From the NCBI GenBank assembly GCA_032871835.1, contig CM065300.1, positions 66,599,192 to 66,663,191 on the forward strand: a stretch of 64,000 nt of DNA. Reading direction: 5' to 3'. The translations under genes and the position numbers were made by a program. Positions 24,181 to 36,477 of this stretch are shown piece by piece (within the stretch, counting starts at the first letter, position 1; the number at the start of each line of letters is the position of its first letter). This DNA comes from Dipteronia dyeriana (taxonomy: Eukaryota; Streptophyta; Magnoliopsida; Sapindales; Sapindaceae). The notes beneath the pieces were generated by a model. It ran no database searches, was not told the origin of the DNA, and saw only the letters and a list, made by a program, of their open reading frames with translations.

Positions 24181-25640
24181 GGTGGTTAGGTCAGCTATGG
24201 CTTGCTCTTTTAGTGAGATTCTTGGCAGGTAAGCTATGTCAAATTCAGTCAACTCCACTGCCCATTTAGTCAGCCTCCCATACACTTCAGGTTTGGATAG
24301 AATCTGCTTCAGTGGGCAGTCCGTGTAGATCTCGATCTTGTGAGCTTGAAAATAAGGTCTCAGATTTCTTGTTGTTGTTACTAATGCTAATGCCATCTGC
24401 TCGGCTGGCAAGTATCTCATTTCAGCTGCTAGTAAAGTCTTGCTTGTGTAATACACTGGCCTTTGTACTACCTCGTCCAACCTAACTAACACTGACCCTG
24501 TTGCCACAGTTGTGACTGACAAGTATAAGTAGAGCACTTCTCTTTACATGGGTTTGAATAGGATTGGTGTTTTTCCTAGGTACTCTTTAATCTTTCGAAA
24601 TGCCTACTCACATTCATCATTCCACTCAACCCCCTTGCACATCTTGATTGCTCTAAAGAAGAGTAAGAATTTGTCTGTTAACTTGCTAATAAACCGATTA
24701 AGGGATGCTAAACAGCCTGTCAACCTTTGAATTTCTTTTAGGGTCCTTGGAGACTTCATATCCTCCAATGCTTTTATCTTTTTAGGGTTTACTTCAATTC
24801 CCCTCCAATGAACTTGGAAACCGAGGAACCTTCCTAAAGGCACTCCAAAAACACATTTCTTTGGGTTAAGTTTCATGTCGAACTTCCTTAATACCCCGAA
24901 CGTCTCCCTAAAATCTTCTGCATGTTTTTCAGATGTTGTACTCTTTGTTAATATGTCGTACATATATACCTCCACATTCCTATCGATCTATAGAGCAAAC
25001 ATCTTGTTTATTAGTCCCTGTTAGGTTGCACCAGCATTCTTGAGACCAAAAACATTACATTATAACAGTATAACCCCTGGTCAGTTGTGAATGTGTTTTT
25101 GTCTTCATCTAGCTCAAATATTTAGATATGGTTGTAACCCGAGTAAGCATCCATGAAGCTCAATAATTCATGAACGGTTGTTGCATCAACCGATTCGGGG
25201 TAACGGGAAGCAATCTTTTGGACTTGCTTTGTTCAGGTCAGTGAAATTTACACACATCCTTCACTGACCATTCTTTTTTTTCACTAATACCATGTTGGCA
25301 ATCCATTAGGGATACTGCACCTCCCTTATAGTCCCTGCCGCTAATAGTTTTGCTACTTCTTACTTAATTGTCTTGCTTCTCTCCGGGTTAAACCGTTTTC
25401 CTTTCTGTATGACTGGCTTCCAATCGGGATTGACTGCTAGGTAGTGGGAAATTATCTTCGCGTCGATTCTGAGCATGTCTTCGTCTTTCCATATCAACAA
25501 GTCCTTATACTCCTTCAACAGGCTAACCATTCCCTCCTGAATTTTTTCGGTCAGTAGGGCCCTAAGTTTTACGGCCTAATAAGAGTTGCCCTCATCAATT
25601 ACGACTTCCACAGTCGGCTCATCTTCTTAGGCCTTCCCAT
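24178..25640 (-). pseudogene. Tat reverse transcriptase and RNase H, broken
   Basis: The RT thumb lies at 24975-24604 (NPKKCVFGV, LGFQVHWRGIEVNP, RLTGCLASLNRFISKLTDK) and the RNase H connection at 24537-24178 (YYTSKTLLAAEMRYLPAEQ). The catalytic box normally read YVDD appears as YMYD at about 24970-24955 (EVYMYDILTKS), so one catalytic Asp is Tyr. Upstream fingers and palm (24980-25640) are readable only across several frames. The domain copies element RNA into DNA; this copy cannot. Confidence 0.8.
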
Positions 25641-25735
25641 CTTCTGGAGCTACCTCCCTTGAGTCTAGGTCGAATCGGGTAGACGTTTCTGTCGTCCTCT
25701 CTTCTTCATCCACCTTCGGGTCTCCCCCTATCTCT

Positions 25736-26400
25736 TTAGATATCTATCTGCATTACGCCTAGTGCTTTTACCCTGTATAAGGCCAGATTCGCCTTTCTCG
25801 TCCACTCTTGAGAACTTTTCATGACACCTAACCTAGCTTCTGTTAAGAACTTCATTGCCAGGGCATATGTGGCAGTCACAACTTTCGACTTGTTCAGGAA
25901 AGTTCTGTCCAACAGGGAGTTGTACGACCAATTTTCCACATTCATGACCATAAAATCCAACAATAATGTCTTGGTGCAAGAAAAGCTCCCAATCTTTACA
26001 GGTAGCTTCACCGTTCTCAGCGATCTTACTTATGCTCCTCTAAAGCCTCTCAATGGAACTTTGACCCCCATTGAGAGATTGAAGGTCTTTTCTTTATAAT
26101 CTAGGCTGGTACTGAGAACTCAGGTTGGTAGTGGCCGTTATGCTGATTCCTTGTCTAGCAGCATCATCGATGACTTTCCGTAGGGATTTCTGGATTTATC
26201 GAAACTCATCTGGGGAAATATTAGCGGTTACATTTGTGGATGTCACAGCAGCAGGTCTGGTATATGGTGGAGTTCTTGAGGGCGGATCTTCTCCGGTGGT
26301 ATTGACATCAACAGGTTTGAGGAAGTTAGAGCCGCGCAAGGCATCAGTGTTATACTGAGATAGACTTTTGTCTCTGCTTATGGTCATGATATCGTCTCTC
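25736..26400 (-). pseudogene. Tat gag remnant and protease
   Basis: The protease-like segment (26011-25736) reads LPVKIGSFSCTKTLLLDF, then LLDRTFLNKSKVVTATYALAMKF. This matches the retroviral-type aspartic protease of Tat elements downstream of its active-site loop. Upstream, the minus-strand start region (26387-26196, MTISRDKSLSQYNTDALRG) is only about 100 codons from the protease, whereas Tat gag is normally several hundred residues. Most of gag, including the zinc knuckle, appears deleted. Confidence 0.65.
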
Positions 26401-26452
26401 GTAAACCTTTTTTGGAATTAATTATTCAAACCCAACGTTGACGGAGGTTCAC

Positions 26453-26470
26453 CCCCTCCTTCTAGCGCCA
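26453..26470 (-). promoter_or_regulatory. Primer-binding site of the Tat element
   Basis: On the minus strand, TGGCGCTAGAAGGAGGGG starts two bases inside the 5' LTR (LTR end 26473). TGGCGC..-type primer sites are typical of Tat and Athila elements. I do not assign the tRNA. Confidence 0.75.
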
Positions 26471-26472
26471 GT

Positions 26473-27258
26473 TGTTGACTGTGATATTTGGATCGATTAG
26501 AGTTTATCACGCGTCACACAAATACACATAAATCAATGAAATAATAAATTGTTTAAGAGAGAAAAGGGTAAAAGTGAAGACAATATTTTACGTGGTAAAA
26601 CCCTAAGATGGGGAAACATCCACGGTTTCCGGCAACAACGACAAGAATTCACTATAATGAGAATAATTACACACACAATCTCTCTTGCACTCTTGTAAGC
26701 TTAATTAGCGTTCACTCTTCTATCAGTGTTATTAGGGTCTGTTTATACATGCATAAAACCCTAAATCTTGGTGTACAAGTAAAATAAGTTCCCGTAATAG
26801 AACCAAATTCTATTTTGTTAGAATCATATTATTCTCTTTCTTGTTTTGTGCTGCTTGTATCTTAATTGCATTAGATCTCTTGCCCAATTTACACCATGAT
26901 GTATGTATTAGGAAGCTTGTTTCCTTATCAAGATGTACTTCAAGATGTCTTTTTAAGTAGGATTCTTTCTCTGTGTATTAGAGTTGTGGCTTCGTTAAAT
27001 CTAAGTGTTGTCCACGTATCACGCAACCGACCACCCGTCAAACCCGACCAAATTTACTTTCCCCGATCAGTGGGTTTACCCGATCACAACCTTTTCCCCG
27101 ATCATCTTAACAATGTCGATCGGGTCTTCTTATCTGATCGCTTGTGTTATCTTGGTCAGGGATTTGACGGGTTTGCTTTGGTGAAATTGTGATGACGTGG
27201 CACCCCCGACTCTGGTCTATTGCTGACGTGTCATACCATCTAAATTACACCTACAACA
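26473..27258 (-). repeat. 5' LTR of the Tat element (right)
   Basis: It is the partner of 15975-16759, starts TGTTGACTGTG and ends ..CCTACAACA, and is followed by the target duplication GTGTC. On the minus strand it would carry the element promoter. Confidence 0.9.
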
Positions 27259-27263
27259 GTGTC

Positions 27264-28838
27264 TAAGGGTTTCTGATTTTTTTTCCCATATTGTTTTGTC
27301 AGATTTGAATATATTCAAAATTCATTAAAAATATCATGCTATTTGAATGAAATATGAGGATAACACTTTCATAAAGTACATGATCAACAATGTAAAAGTA
27401 TTATACATTCACGAGATAATATTGGTCCAATATTATGACTTCTTTCTTACGATATAAGGTTATAGGTTCAAGTTACGTTATTTTGGTTCCCAATAATTAT
27501 GTTTGTGTTGAAATAAGTTAAGATAACAACAGGTCAACAAACGTATAACTTTAATAAAACATTATATGTTGAAAATTCGAGTCTTGAATGAGACTCTAAA
27601 TGTAGCTTTTATACGTTAGGAGTCATCTTTTGGTAAGAGGCCGACCAAAGTGATTCTAATTCCATTCTCCACTGCCATCATGCATTTCATGCTTCAGATG
27701 CTATTTGCACTCTCTATTCCTATCTTTAGTCAAACTCCTTTTTACAATTTGAAAAGACTTCTGATTCTGTGCAAAAACTAATTTTCATTTTTAAAAATTT
27801 CATAAATCCATTTCAACCAGCTATATATTTTAATGTTTTCTAATTTTCTTTTTATTAATATTATTTGTTTTTTTGTTTTTCTAATTAGCAAAACAATTAA
27901 TTTTGAGGCATTTGTATATGAATTACAAAATTTTGGATTCAAGTTTATCTGAACATAGATGTCCTTGGTTATTTGAATCTAAAAAATATTTTGGTTTCAA
28001 AGGAGTTTCCTTTTTTGAGTTCTGTCAAAAATGACCCAAAGAGTTTGAAGTTTTTAAGCCTCTTATGCATAACAAATAAATTTAAAATAACTATAATTAA
28101 TTCAGGATTTGAGAGGAAAGGAATACAACTCGATCCTATAAAATCAATGGTGTAAACGTGAGGGACATACCGGCCAACCTCATCTCAATATCTCATCTTG
28201 CTCTCGACTCTTCTGATTATAACAAAGCTTATAGTTTATTGTGGCCCAATTAGTATTTTGTCAGATAAGGATGAAAGCATATAACATACATCAAATTTTG
28301 GATATTCATTATGGATTTGCGAAGACCAATTCTTGGATAGTATTTTCAATATAATTCCTTTTTATTTTCTTTTTCATGATAAAAAAAATACCTAAAAAGA
28401 AATATATATATATCTTGATATATAAGAATGAATTAGCATCTAAAGAATTCAACACAAAACAGCTAGCAATCATCTATTGAAGGAAAAAAAAAATGTTCGG
28501 ATGCTTTAAATATTACATAGAATCTATCCTGACTGAATTATAAGAGAATTTAGTAGAACAATTGGTTTCTGATGAACAACAAATTAAATCACAATTGATT
28601 ATTCTCATGGAGAAACACTTACGCCCACAAATGTGACCATCAATGGCTTTCCGCAAAGTTAACTTTATTAGAATATTTCATATAATGCTCTATGTTCAAG
28701 TCTTTCTTTAAGATTATGTTTAATAGAAATTCTATGCTTCTATTTTGAAGAGATTTTTGGTAAATTATTGGATTCACAAGAATAGTATCTTCTCTTATTA
28801 TATCTCTTTTCATTTTTGGAAAACTTTGTTGATTACTC
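27264..28838 (+). other. Gene-free AT-rich stretch
   Basis: No gene or clear repeat ends. The short frame at 27973-28155 has no recognisable motif and typical AT-rich non-coding composition. Confidence 0.5.
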
Positions 28839-29038
28839 TAAGGTGGCGTTTGGTTACTATGATGGAATGATAATTGGAATGAGAATGAGAATGAGAATTG
28901 GAATGGAAAGGAATGGAAAACTGATTTCTTTGTTTGCTTGGAACTTTAGAATCAATATCTGAATCAGTAATATTTTGTTTGGTTAATAACTAAATGGAAT
29001 GGAATCAACTGTATTTTGACCAAAATACCCCTAATTAC

Positions 29039-29756
29039 AAAACATTTATAATAACAATATATATTATGGATAATAATAATAATAATAATAACTGAAAGTA
29101 TATATAATATTATATTTATATATAAACATTATATATATAATTATAATACATAATATATATTATGACATTATATATTATATATTTATATATTATAAATATT
29201 AATACTATTATATATAATAATAATATATTATTATTATTGTTATTATTATTATTATTATTATATATTATATAATATTACATAATAATATTTATTATATATT
29301 AGAAATATTGATATTATCAATATGAATATTATTAAATATATAAATATTATATATTATTATATATTATTATATAATGTATATATATATATTATAATATAAT
29401 AATATATATAATTAGAAAATATCATGTTCATTTTGGATAATAATAATAATAATAAAATATAGAAGTATAAAGTATATAATAATAATATATATTATAAATA
29501 TTATTATATATATTTTAATATATATTTATATATTATTAATATTAATATTATTATACATATATTATATAATATATAATATAAATAATTAGAAAATATAATA
29601 TATATTTTGGATAATAATAATAAAATATAAAAGTATAAATTATATAGTATATATATATTATTTTGTATAATATAATATATATAATATATAATGTATAATT
29701 ATTATATAATATATATTTTGGATAATAATAATATAATATAATATAATATATATCTT
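29039..29756 (+). repeat. Long TA/AAT-rich low-complexity array
   Basis: It is composed almost only of A and T (tatata, aataataat, attatt), with interspersed 'ttttggataataataat' words at about 29430, 29607 and 29715, a loose tandem structure. It is the insertion target of the virus and resumes at 36527-36690. Confidence 0.85.
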
Positions 29757-29765
29757 TTTTACTTT

Positions 29766-29811
29766 TATGCTTTTGGTGAGATGGTCTTGGAGCTCTCTGC
29801 CGCCGACATGG
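29766..29811 (+). repeat. Left terminal direct repeat of the endogenous virus
   Basis: About 45 bases containing 'ggtgagatggtc' and 'ggagctctctgccg' are repeated at 36478-36523 with four or five differences. They mark a genome linearised at, and slightly overlapping, the reverse-transcription start, the expected terminal redundancy of an integrated pararetrovirus. Confidence 0.8.
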
Positions 29812-29821
29812 TATCAGAGTC
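29809..29821 (+). promoter_or_regulatory. tRNA-Met primer-binding site of the endogenous virus
   Basis: TGGTATCAGAGTC matches the usual TGGTATCAGAGC initiator-tRNA primer site with a change at the last positions. It defines nucleotide 1 of the caulimovirid genome by convention and sits at the left terminal repeat. Confidence 0.8.
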
Positions 29822-29896
29822 TCTCCCTGTTTCTTAGAAAGAAAGAATCGTAGTGATAGATATAAACCAGGTGAAGAAAAGGACTTCTTAAAAACA

Positions 29897-30778
29897 ATGT
29901 CAAACAACATATCTGAAAACACTCCGGTTAGACTTTCTTCTACTATTTCTGTCTATCAAACTCAAACAAACAAAATCCAGAATCTTGTAGAATATACCCA
30001 TAACCCAAAATTTGCACAAATCACTGAAACTGCCCTACCTTTATTAAACCATTATACTGTGTTCAAACACAGTAAATCCCTTTCTAGAAGAGTCACAGCC
30101 TTAGTCCAACACCATTCTCCTCCAATAAAGGAGTACGTTCAATCCACTGCTCTAGACAATTGTCTAGTCCCATCATCCACAACTGAGCAATATGTTGATC
30201 TAGAAATCGGTCAGCCCTTAATTGACCAATGGATCAATGAAGGATACTTCAATCTACATATCGGAGCTATAAGGATAATCCTTACCCTACATGGTAGGAA
30301 AGAACTTCTTGTCACTGCCAAAATTGCTCTCCTCAACACTATCTACAAGGAGTACGAGCATGCAATCATCGAAACTTGCCTATCAACTCTCCATGCAGGA
30401 AGTATTTCACTCACCTACTACCCCAATTTCAACATCCCACTTAGGGATCAAAATCTTAACAACTGTCTCAAGATTCAACTTCAAGTAGTAGGAGCTCCCA
30501 TGATGCCCAACTCCTATATGGCAACGTTACATCATCAGATCATTTACAGGCTTCAAGATCATGCACTTGATCTCCCTGTCCCTGGACATACTGGAGATAC
30601 CATTTTCATAAAAGCAGAAAGAGAGGATGAAGTTCCCACTATCATCCAGATTTCTAACCAACTTCCCAGAGAAAAGCTCATAGAGATCATGCCTCTTAAG
30701 TGGATCACCAACTATGAAAAGGTTTTCAAATACCACTTATATTGTTGCTACAGACACAAAGTTCACCAAATTGATTGA
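29897..30778 (+). pseudogene. Viral movement-protein domain (30K superfamily), open for 293 codons
   Basis: The frame begins with ATG at 29897 after 'aaaaaca' and stays open to 30778. It carries the 30K-type movement core around residues 95-230: hydrophobic strands with 'LHIGAIRIILTLHGRK', then 'CLSTLHAGSISLTYYPNFN', then 'ATLHHQIIYRLQDHALDL'. The family moves viral nucleoprotein through plasmodesmata. In florendoviruses it is the N-terminal part of one large polyprotein; here the frame shifts near 30715-30780, so the downstream part (30714-31052) is out of frame. Only this domain looks intact. Confidence 0.8.
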
Positions 30779-33420
30779 TGGTTCCATTCAGACCACTTAT
30801 GAACCAATCAGTGCTCTAGCTATAGAAGCGTCACCCAGCACTCCATCACCCATCGCTCCTCCTGTGTTCCAGGTCCTTATGATCAGACCTGTCACCTCCG
30901 AAAAAGAAATTCCAATCCATTGCTTCGAACCTGATGGAACTCCTATCTATACTGACAAGATCAACGTCCATTTCATAAGGTACGTTGACCCAGAAATGTG
31001 TGATGCATACTGTGAATGTAGAGCTGGTTACAAACCCATGAGATCGTCTTAAACCAACTTGTTCTTTTAGAGATCCAAAGGACCCTCACAGGCATTGGAA
31101 AGGTTTACTACCGATAAAAAACAAGCCTCTCTCTATCTATGATAGAGCTCTCCAAATCTTGAAAGATGAAAATTACTTCCAGATGAGCCAGAAGAACCAA
31201 AAGGAATCCTACCTCCTATTCCGGCTCCCATTCCTTGCTTTATGGCTTCCGGTTATGATAAGGATTTCCCACCTCTGAAATCCTCCTCAAACCTAGAAAG
31301 GAATCTATTTTCTAGACCTTTCATCCAATCTACTAAGGTCCTACCTGATGGATCCCTCAAACAGCCTTCCCAGGCTGAACAAGTTCTCAACTGGCATACA
31401 CGTAACGCCACAATCCAGAATAGAGTTCTTCACTCTATTGATCAAAAGATTGACCAAGTCTCACATCATGATCTTCATCTACAGCATCTAGATTCAACTC
31501 TACGTAACATGTATACAGATTTGCAATCAAGGGTTGCTAGATTAGTTATTGACCTTCACTAATATATCAATCAATGATATTTTGGTCCTGAATTTGACAG
31601 CAAGAAAGAGAGATCAGACAACTCAAGATCAATTAGACCAGATAACCCGCGATCATTTCACCAGTACACCTTATATCCCAAGACCACACCCCTATACTCT
31701 ATCATTGATATTCTCGACTCAATCTCCTCCTCTTCCCTCCAAGCCCCCTGACCATACCCAGTTTTTCAAATCAACAGGAGATCTCTTCAGAAAATATCCA
31801 CCTTTGTCCTCACAACCAGACAAACCATCCTCAAGCAGGACACAAAGATTCTCTCCCTGAAAAAAGAAAGCACCAGATCACCATAAGCATGCTTTCTATG
31901 TAGCCTCTCATCAATTCCCCTCTCCGTATAACCAAACCTCTCCTACAGAAACCTCCAATACACCTACAGAACCCACAGAACCCTCTTATGAGTCCTCTTC
32001 CTCATGGAAAACATATTCCCCAAAATCCTCAGACCATGCAGGTTATTCAGACCCAGATGCATTGGCAGATCTTTCTCAGATCTTTCTAGCAGCCAGAGCT
32101 GATCCTCAGCCATCCACTCAGACAGTTGATACGTCTAAATCCTCAGGAGAAACCTCTGAAGAACCAGCTCCTATGGTAGATGAACCACTAGAACGTAGGC
32201 CCAAGACCCATGCCCCTCCTCAGAAACCTTCAAATGGTCCATGGTTTAATTTTGACGACCTAGCTCCCCGCCAATAGAGAAGAAGAATGTCAGAAATGAG
32301 CGACTGGCTCGACCTGCAGACAGCAAAACGAGAAAATGACACAGAATCCATCTTGAGAGAATTCATCTTCAGGTTCACTGGATCTCTCAGAGATTGGTAT
32401 CAGGCTCTCGAAAAATACAGACAGTTATAACTAGTCTGATGCGGGTCTGTATCCCAAGCAATGTGAATCGTCTTCCGAGAATTCCTCGGAGATGCCTCTC
32501 AACTCTACAAACAGACCAGACAAGAATTCTTTGAAATGCGGTGCTGTTCACTTGACAAAAGGGACATAGACTACTATTACAGACACATGTCCTTTAGGTA
32601 CCATGCTCTTGGTGGAATCAACGATGAAACCTTAAGACAAGTATTTTGACCTCTCTCTCTACAGAGCTTCAAAGAGAACTCCAACATTTAATTGAACTCT
32701 CAGGCAGAAGCTTACGAGATATTTCTCTAGGGGAAATACACATGTTCACCCACACTGCTTTGGACAAACTCTATGCCACACAGAGGGTTTTCACAAAAAT
32801 GATCAAAGAAGGTAGAAAGTATGATATGTACTGCAAATTACCTAATACATACCACCTCAAATGTAAGTCCACAGAACACTGCAACTGTAGAGCCAACAGA
32901 TTCTGCAGAAGGTGACCTTCCAAGAACCAACCACGAAAGGAAAAGAACTTCTCAAACCCTAAGAAAAATAGGAAATATAAATAGAAAAGAAAGAAAGAAA
33001 GAAAGAAAGCAAGAAGATCCTGGAACAAATCCAACAACTGTTTTACTTGCGGACAATAGGGCCACAATGCCAAGCAGTGCCCTAATAAAAGGGAAAAATC
33101 AGCAAAGCTCATCCAACAACTCAGACATGTTGCTTATGAAATCCCCTCCGATGCAGACATTGAATCTATCTTCTCAGAACAAGAAGATGTTAACCAGCTG
33201 GCTTCTATCATGATCCAAGACTCATACGACTCCAGCACACTCTCAAAATATACAGATTATACAGATCCAGATTCCCTTTTAGAAGCCTATCAAGCAACAA
33301 GTAATGATAGTACAGGCCCCCAGGTTCAGGTCCAAGTTTTAGCAACAAAGTACTCCCAAGTCAGTCCCAGTCATTGCCTATTTCGAAACTGGAGCACATT
33401 CCTCAATGATGAATCCTAAT
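30714..33420 (+). pseudogene. Viral linker, capsid region and zinc knuckle, fragmented
   Basis: Pieces lie at 30714-31052, 31242-31562, 31549-31860, 32062-32277 and 32646-32915, separated by frame changes and stops. The capsid-like block at about 32280-32640 has the 'ILREFIFRFTGSLRDWYQ' pattern common to retroid capsid proteins. A knuckle C-x2-C-x4-H-x4-C lies at about 33040-33080 (CFTCGQ, stop, GHNAKQC) and contains an in-frame TAG. A Lys-rich basic stretch precedes it (32935-33010, including an AGAA repeat). The region would bind and package genome RNA; this copy is unreadable. Confidence 0.65.
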
Positions 33421-33885
33421 GTCCTACCCTCAGAAGTCTGGAAAGAAGAAAGAAATGAGTTCCTAGCAGCAGATGGAAAAATCTTTGTTACCCTCATTCA
33501 CCCTCTGGACTTATGTCATTGGAAAATCCTTTCCTGACAAGGATATTCTTATCGGTTGGGATATCTACAGTCAATCCAGAGCTATCAGAATCCTCCATAC
33601 CGAAATTCGTTTCAAAAGAGAATTCAAACTTTTCATCAACATACCCAAGATTCCCCCCCCCCCCCCCTCTTTGTTATCAATCCCGACTTCCAGCAAATAC
33701 AAGAAAAGCTCTTAGAATTTTGTACCAACAGCCATGCAAACTTCAAACACCTACACCCCCTATGGAAAAATCTAGACTTTTTCATCAGACTTCCCTTCAA
33801 ACTCAATGAAGATGTCAACTCAACGAAGATGTCAACCCAACAAAAGCCACTCATTCGGGAATGTCCCCCTCTGGCCTCTCCTTAG
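33375..33885 (+). pseudogene. Viral aspartic protease region, altered active site
   Basis: The expected D-T-G-A triad region reads E-T-G-A (AYFETGAHSSMM at about 33378-33413), a Glu for the catalytic Asp. The frame then shifts. A run of 15 C at 33653-33667 is a likely slippage site inside the same region. The segment 33556-33885 continues toward RT in an open frame and stops at 33883-33885. Confidence 0.6.
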
Positions 33886-33889
33886 CAAC

Positions 33890-34810
33890 TGAAGAATGTG
33901 AGGAACTCCTACAACAAGGCTAGATAGAGCCTACCTCCTCTCCATGGGCTTGCCAGGCCTTTTATGTTGAAAAAAGGTCAGAACAACTCAGAAGAAAGAA
34001 AAGACTAGTAATTGATTACAAACCTCTCAACCTCTTCCTCCTCGATGACAAGTTTCCAGTCCACAGAGCTAACACATTATTTTTCCAGCTCCCAAGCGCT
34101 ACTGTTTTCTCCAAGTTTGACTTGAAAGAAACCTTCTGACAAATCGGTATCCACCCTGTTAAAAGATATAAAATGGCTTTCTGCCTCCCAAATACCCAGT
34201 ACCAATGGACAGTTCTGTCTTTTGGCCTAAAAACCGCTCCATCACTTTTCCAAAAGGCCATCACTAGGATCTTCCGTCCTCTCCTCCACTCTGCCCTGTT
34301 ATACATTGATGACATCCTGCTTTTCTCACCAGACAAGGAATCCCATGATAAACTCCTACAACAATTTCACCAAATTATTGACCAGTTTGGAATCATGCTA
34401 TCTGACAAAAAGAGCTCAATTGGTGTTACTAAAATTGAGTTCCTTGGCATGAAGATCAAAGATGGGTCATATCTCTCTAGATCTCATCTGGCAAAACAGC
34501 TCCTCACTTTCCTTGATTCGAACCTTTCTTAAAAACATGTTCAACAATTCCTCGGCATCGTCAATTATATTAGAGACTTTTTCCCTCAGGCGAGTCACTA
34601 CACTGCAACCTTGTCCAAACTTCTCAAAAACAACCCTCCTCAGTGGGATACCTCTCACTCTGAGGCAATTGGCCATCTAAAAGAAGTTTCTCAAAAGCCA
34701 TTCCCTTTACATATCCCTTATTCAGGACAACTTGTCCTACAGACTGATGCTAGTGACCATTTTTGGGGAGCCATCCTCTTTAAAGAATCTAATGGAAAAC
34801 GCCACTAATG
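33890..34810 (+). pseudogene. Viral reverse transcriptase and start of RNase H
   Basis: Palm motifs are recognisable: RLVIDYKPLN and FSKFDLKETF before a stop at about 34138-34140, then LPNTQYQWTVLSFGLKTAP and the catalytic YIDDILLF at about 34300-34325 within the open frame 34173-34532. A stop at 34530-34532 ends this piece. The segment 34611-34808 resumes with the RNase H start LQTDASDHFWGA (first catalytic Asp present). RT sequence is caulimovirid-like rather than Ty3-like, in the context of a movement protein and no integrase. Confidence 0.8.
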
Positions 34811-34889
34811 TGGCCATGCCAGTGGACAGTTCAAAGATGCCCAAAAACACTATCACACAATTTATAAAGAAATCCTTACTGTAAAAAAT

Positions 34890-35972
34890 GTGATCTCCAA
34901 ATTTGACTTCCATCTCAAGACTACGAACTTCATAATCGAAATGGTTAACTCGTCTTTCCCAAAAGTCCTTGAATTCCATAACAAGCTCTCTCCAAATCCT
35001 CAGCTCTTGAGACTTAAGGACTGGTTCTCCAGATATGACTTTTCAGTCAAGCACATTAAAGGGCACCACAACATTATTCCATATATGCTTTCAAGATCTC
35101 ACCCTATCACCCTGATCTCTCGTGCTGAACCAATCCCCTTACTCTACATAATATCCTCACAGGTCTCATCCTCATCATCTCCGCCTGTTGTTCCCCCGTC
35201 TCCTCATTTCCCACCAGAGTTCATGGCTACTCTACCACCTGGTCAACCCCCCTCTGTCCAACAGATCCAAGATTTCGCCAAAATATATCTCCCAATATAC
35301 CTTGCTCGGATCAATGACCAAGGTTGCCATCATCAGCTAGCTAATCCCACTAAACCATTCCTCGACCCTTTTATATCTCCCCCTTTTTACTATTACTCCG
35401 ACCATGTGTTATGGTTTCTATGGTGTTTATCTGTCCTTCATCATCATGCTATAGTTTTTCCACTTCAGGCACTATATGGCTTCGTTCAAAACCCGTCCTC
35501 CCATAACCTCCGGACCTTCCAACAATGGTTCAGTCCTCTGTCCGTCTGGGGTACGGAACTTACCAGGCTCATGGGACAATACCATCTCTCGAAGATGGAC
35601 CCAGAACCAGCCGCCAAGGTATGCTGTATCTGGATCTTCCACAGATTTTACCGGCACAATCCACATACCCAGCTCCTTTGGACTTCCAATACCAACTACG
35701 AATGGGATACTTCGTACGACTACGAAAGACTGTACCGGACCAGTATCCAGATCCCTCTTCTCAATTTCCTCTGTGACGTCAACAGTGACAAAACAGATAT
35801 CCTCTTCATCCTTCCCGGTGTCCCACGGGACCCATCAAGAAGTTGGCACCCTTTTCAGAATTCTTATTTTCTGGATTCCCAAGATCAAGTTGACATGTGG
35901 TCCTGTTCTATTTGTGGGACCCTTGACTCTGACGATGAGTACCACGCCACCTGTAATCTCAGTAGTCCGTAA
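34890..35972 (+). pseudogene. Viral RNase H tail plus long C-terminal region of unknown function
   Basis: The frame is open for 360 codons. The first ~70 residues finish RNase H (HIKGHHNIIPYMLSRSHP). The remaining ~285 residues show no domain I recognise: a Pro/Ser-rich hinge (SSSSPPVVPPSPHFPPE), aromatic-rich stretches (PPFYYYSDHVLWFLWC) and a C-terminal Cys motif (CSICGTLDSDDEYHATC). Staying open for over 1 kb in a decayed element may be chance or reflect a late loss of function. Confidence 0.65.
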
Positions 35973-36185
35973 CTTTTCAAGCTTATCTTATCTGTCTAAT
36001 TATTGGTGTGTTTGCCAGCTGCTAGACAACTTTCTTTTGCTTTGTTGAAAGCCTGTCATCTGTCCGACAGGATTTATTTTTCCTTTTGTAAAATTATTGT
36101 GTCGGCCATCAGGTTTGACCTTATCCTTTGTAAGATATGCTTGCTGGCCATGTTTGGGCCTGATCTTTCTAGAGCTCCCATTCCC

Positions 36186-36234
36186 TATATATTGAAGTGA
36201 TGCTCTCTTTGTAAAAACCCAGAAAAAGAATAAA
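36186..36234 (+). promoter_or_regulatory. Viral pregenomic promoter/polyadenylation region
   Basis: TATATATT at 36186-36193 is followed by AATAAA at 36229-36234. A TATA box closely followed by a polyA signal, in the intergenic region before the primer-site repeat, is the usual arrangement for pararetroviral terminally redundant RNA. The stretch 35973-36477 has no coding frame that I support. Confidence 0.55.
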
Positions 36235-36477
36235 AATTTGAGTGTTTGTTTTCATATGGCTTTCTAAAGTTTCTCTCGTCCTTATCTTCAGAAGGTTCTA
36301 TGTCTATATCTATAATTCTTCAGAATCCAAGTATGCTCTATGCTTGCCCCCTATGAGGATCCTGCATATCAGAACAGATTTTGACTTAATATCTCCACCT
36401 ATCTCTAATAGTGTTTTGAAAGTGAGTACCCTGTTTAGGCCGCTGAGGTAAGGTCATTTGTGGGGAAAATAGACTAT

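Larger units (their letters stand above)
15975..27258 (-). mobile_element. Tat-type Ty3/gypsy LTR retrotransposon with antisense gene
   Basis: Two LTRs (15975-16759 and 26473-27258) are flanked by the perfect 5-bp duplication GTGTC (15970-15974 and 27259-27263). The pol domains lie on the minus strand in the order PR, RT, RNase H, a second RNase H, then integrase. The dual RNase H is the hallmark of the Tat lineage. Between integrase and the 3' LTR (the left one) sits a plus-strand gene. Gag is nearly missing and pol has many stops, so the copy is dead. The LTRs differ at a modest number of positions by eye, so insertion is neither recent nor ancient. Confidence 0.88.

Noticed and set aside
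29551..29922. Tyr/Ile-rich 123-codon minus-strand frame
   Set aside because: Almost all of it is the TA array of the MITE plus antisense of the viral leader.
35476..36048. 190-codon plus-strand frame overlapping the viral C-terminal region
   Set aside because: It overlaps the longer frame 34890-35972 and has no recognised motif; kept as a shadow, although an overlapping viral ORF cannot be excluded.
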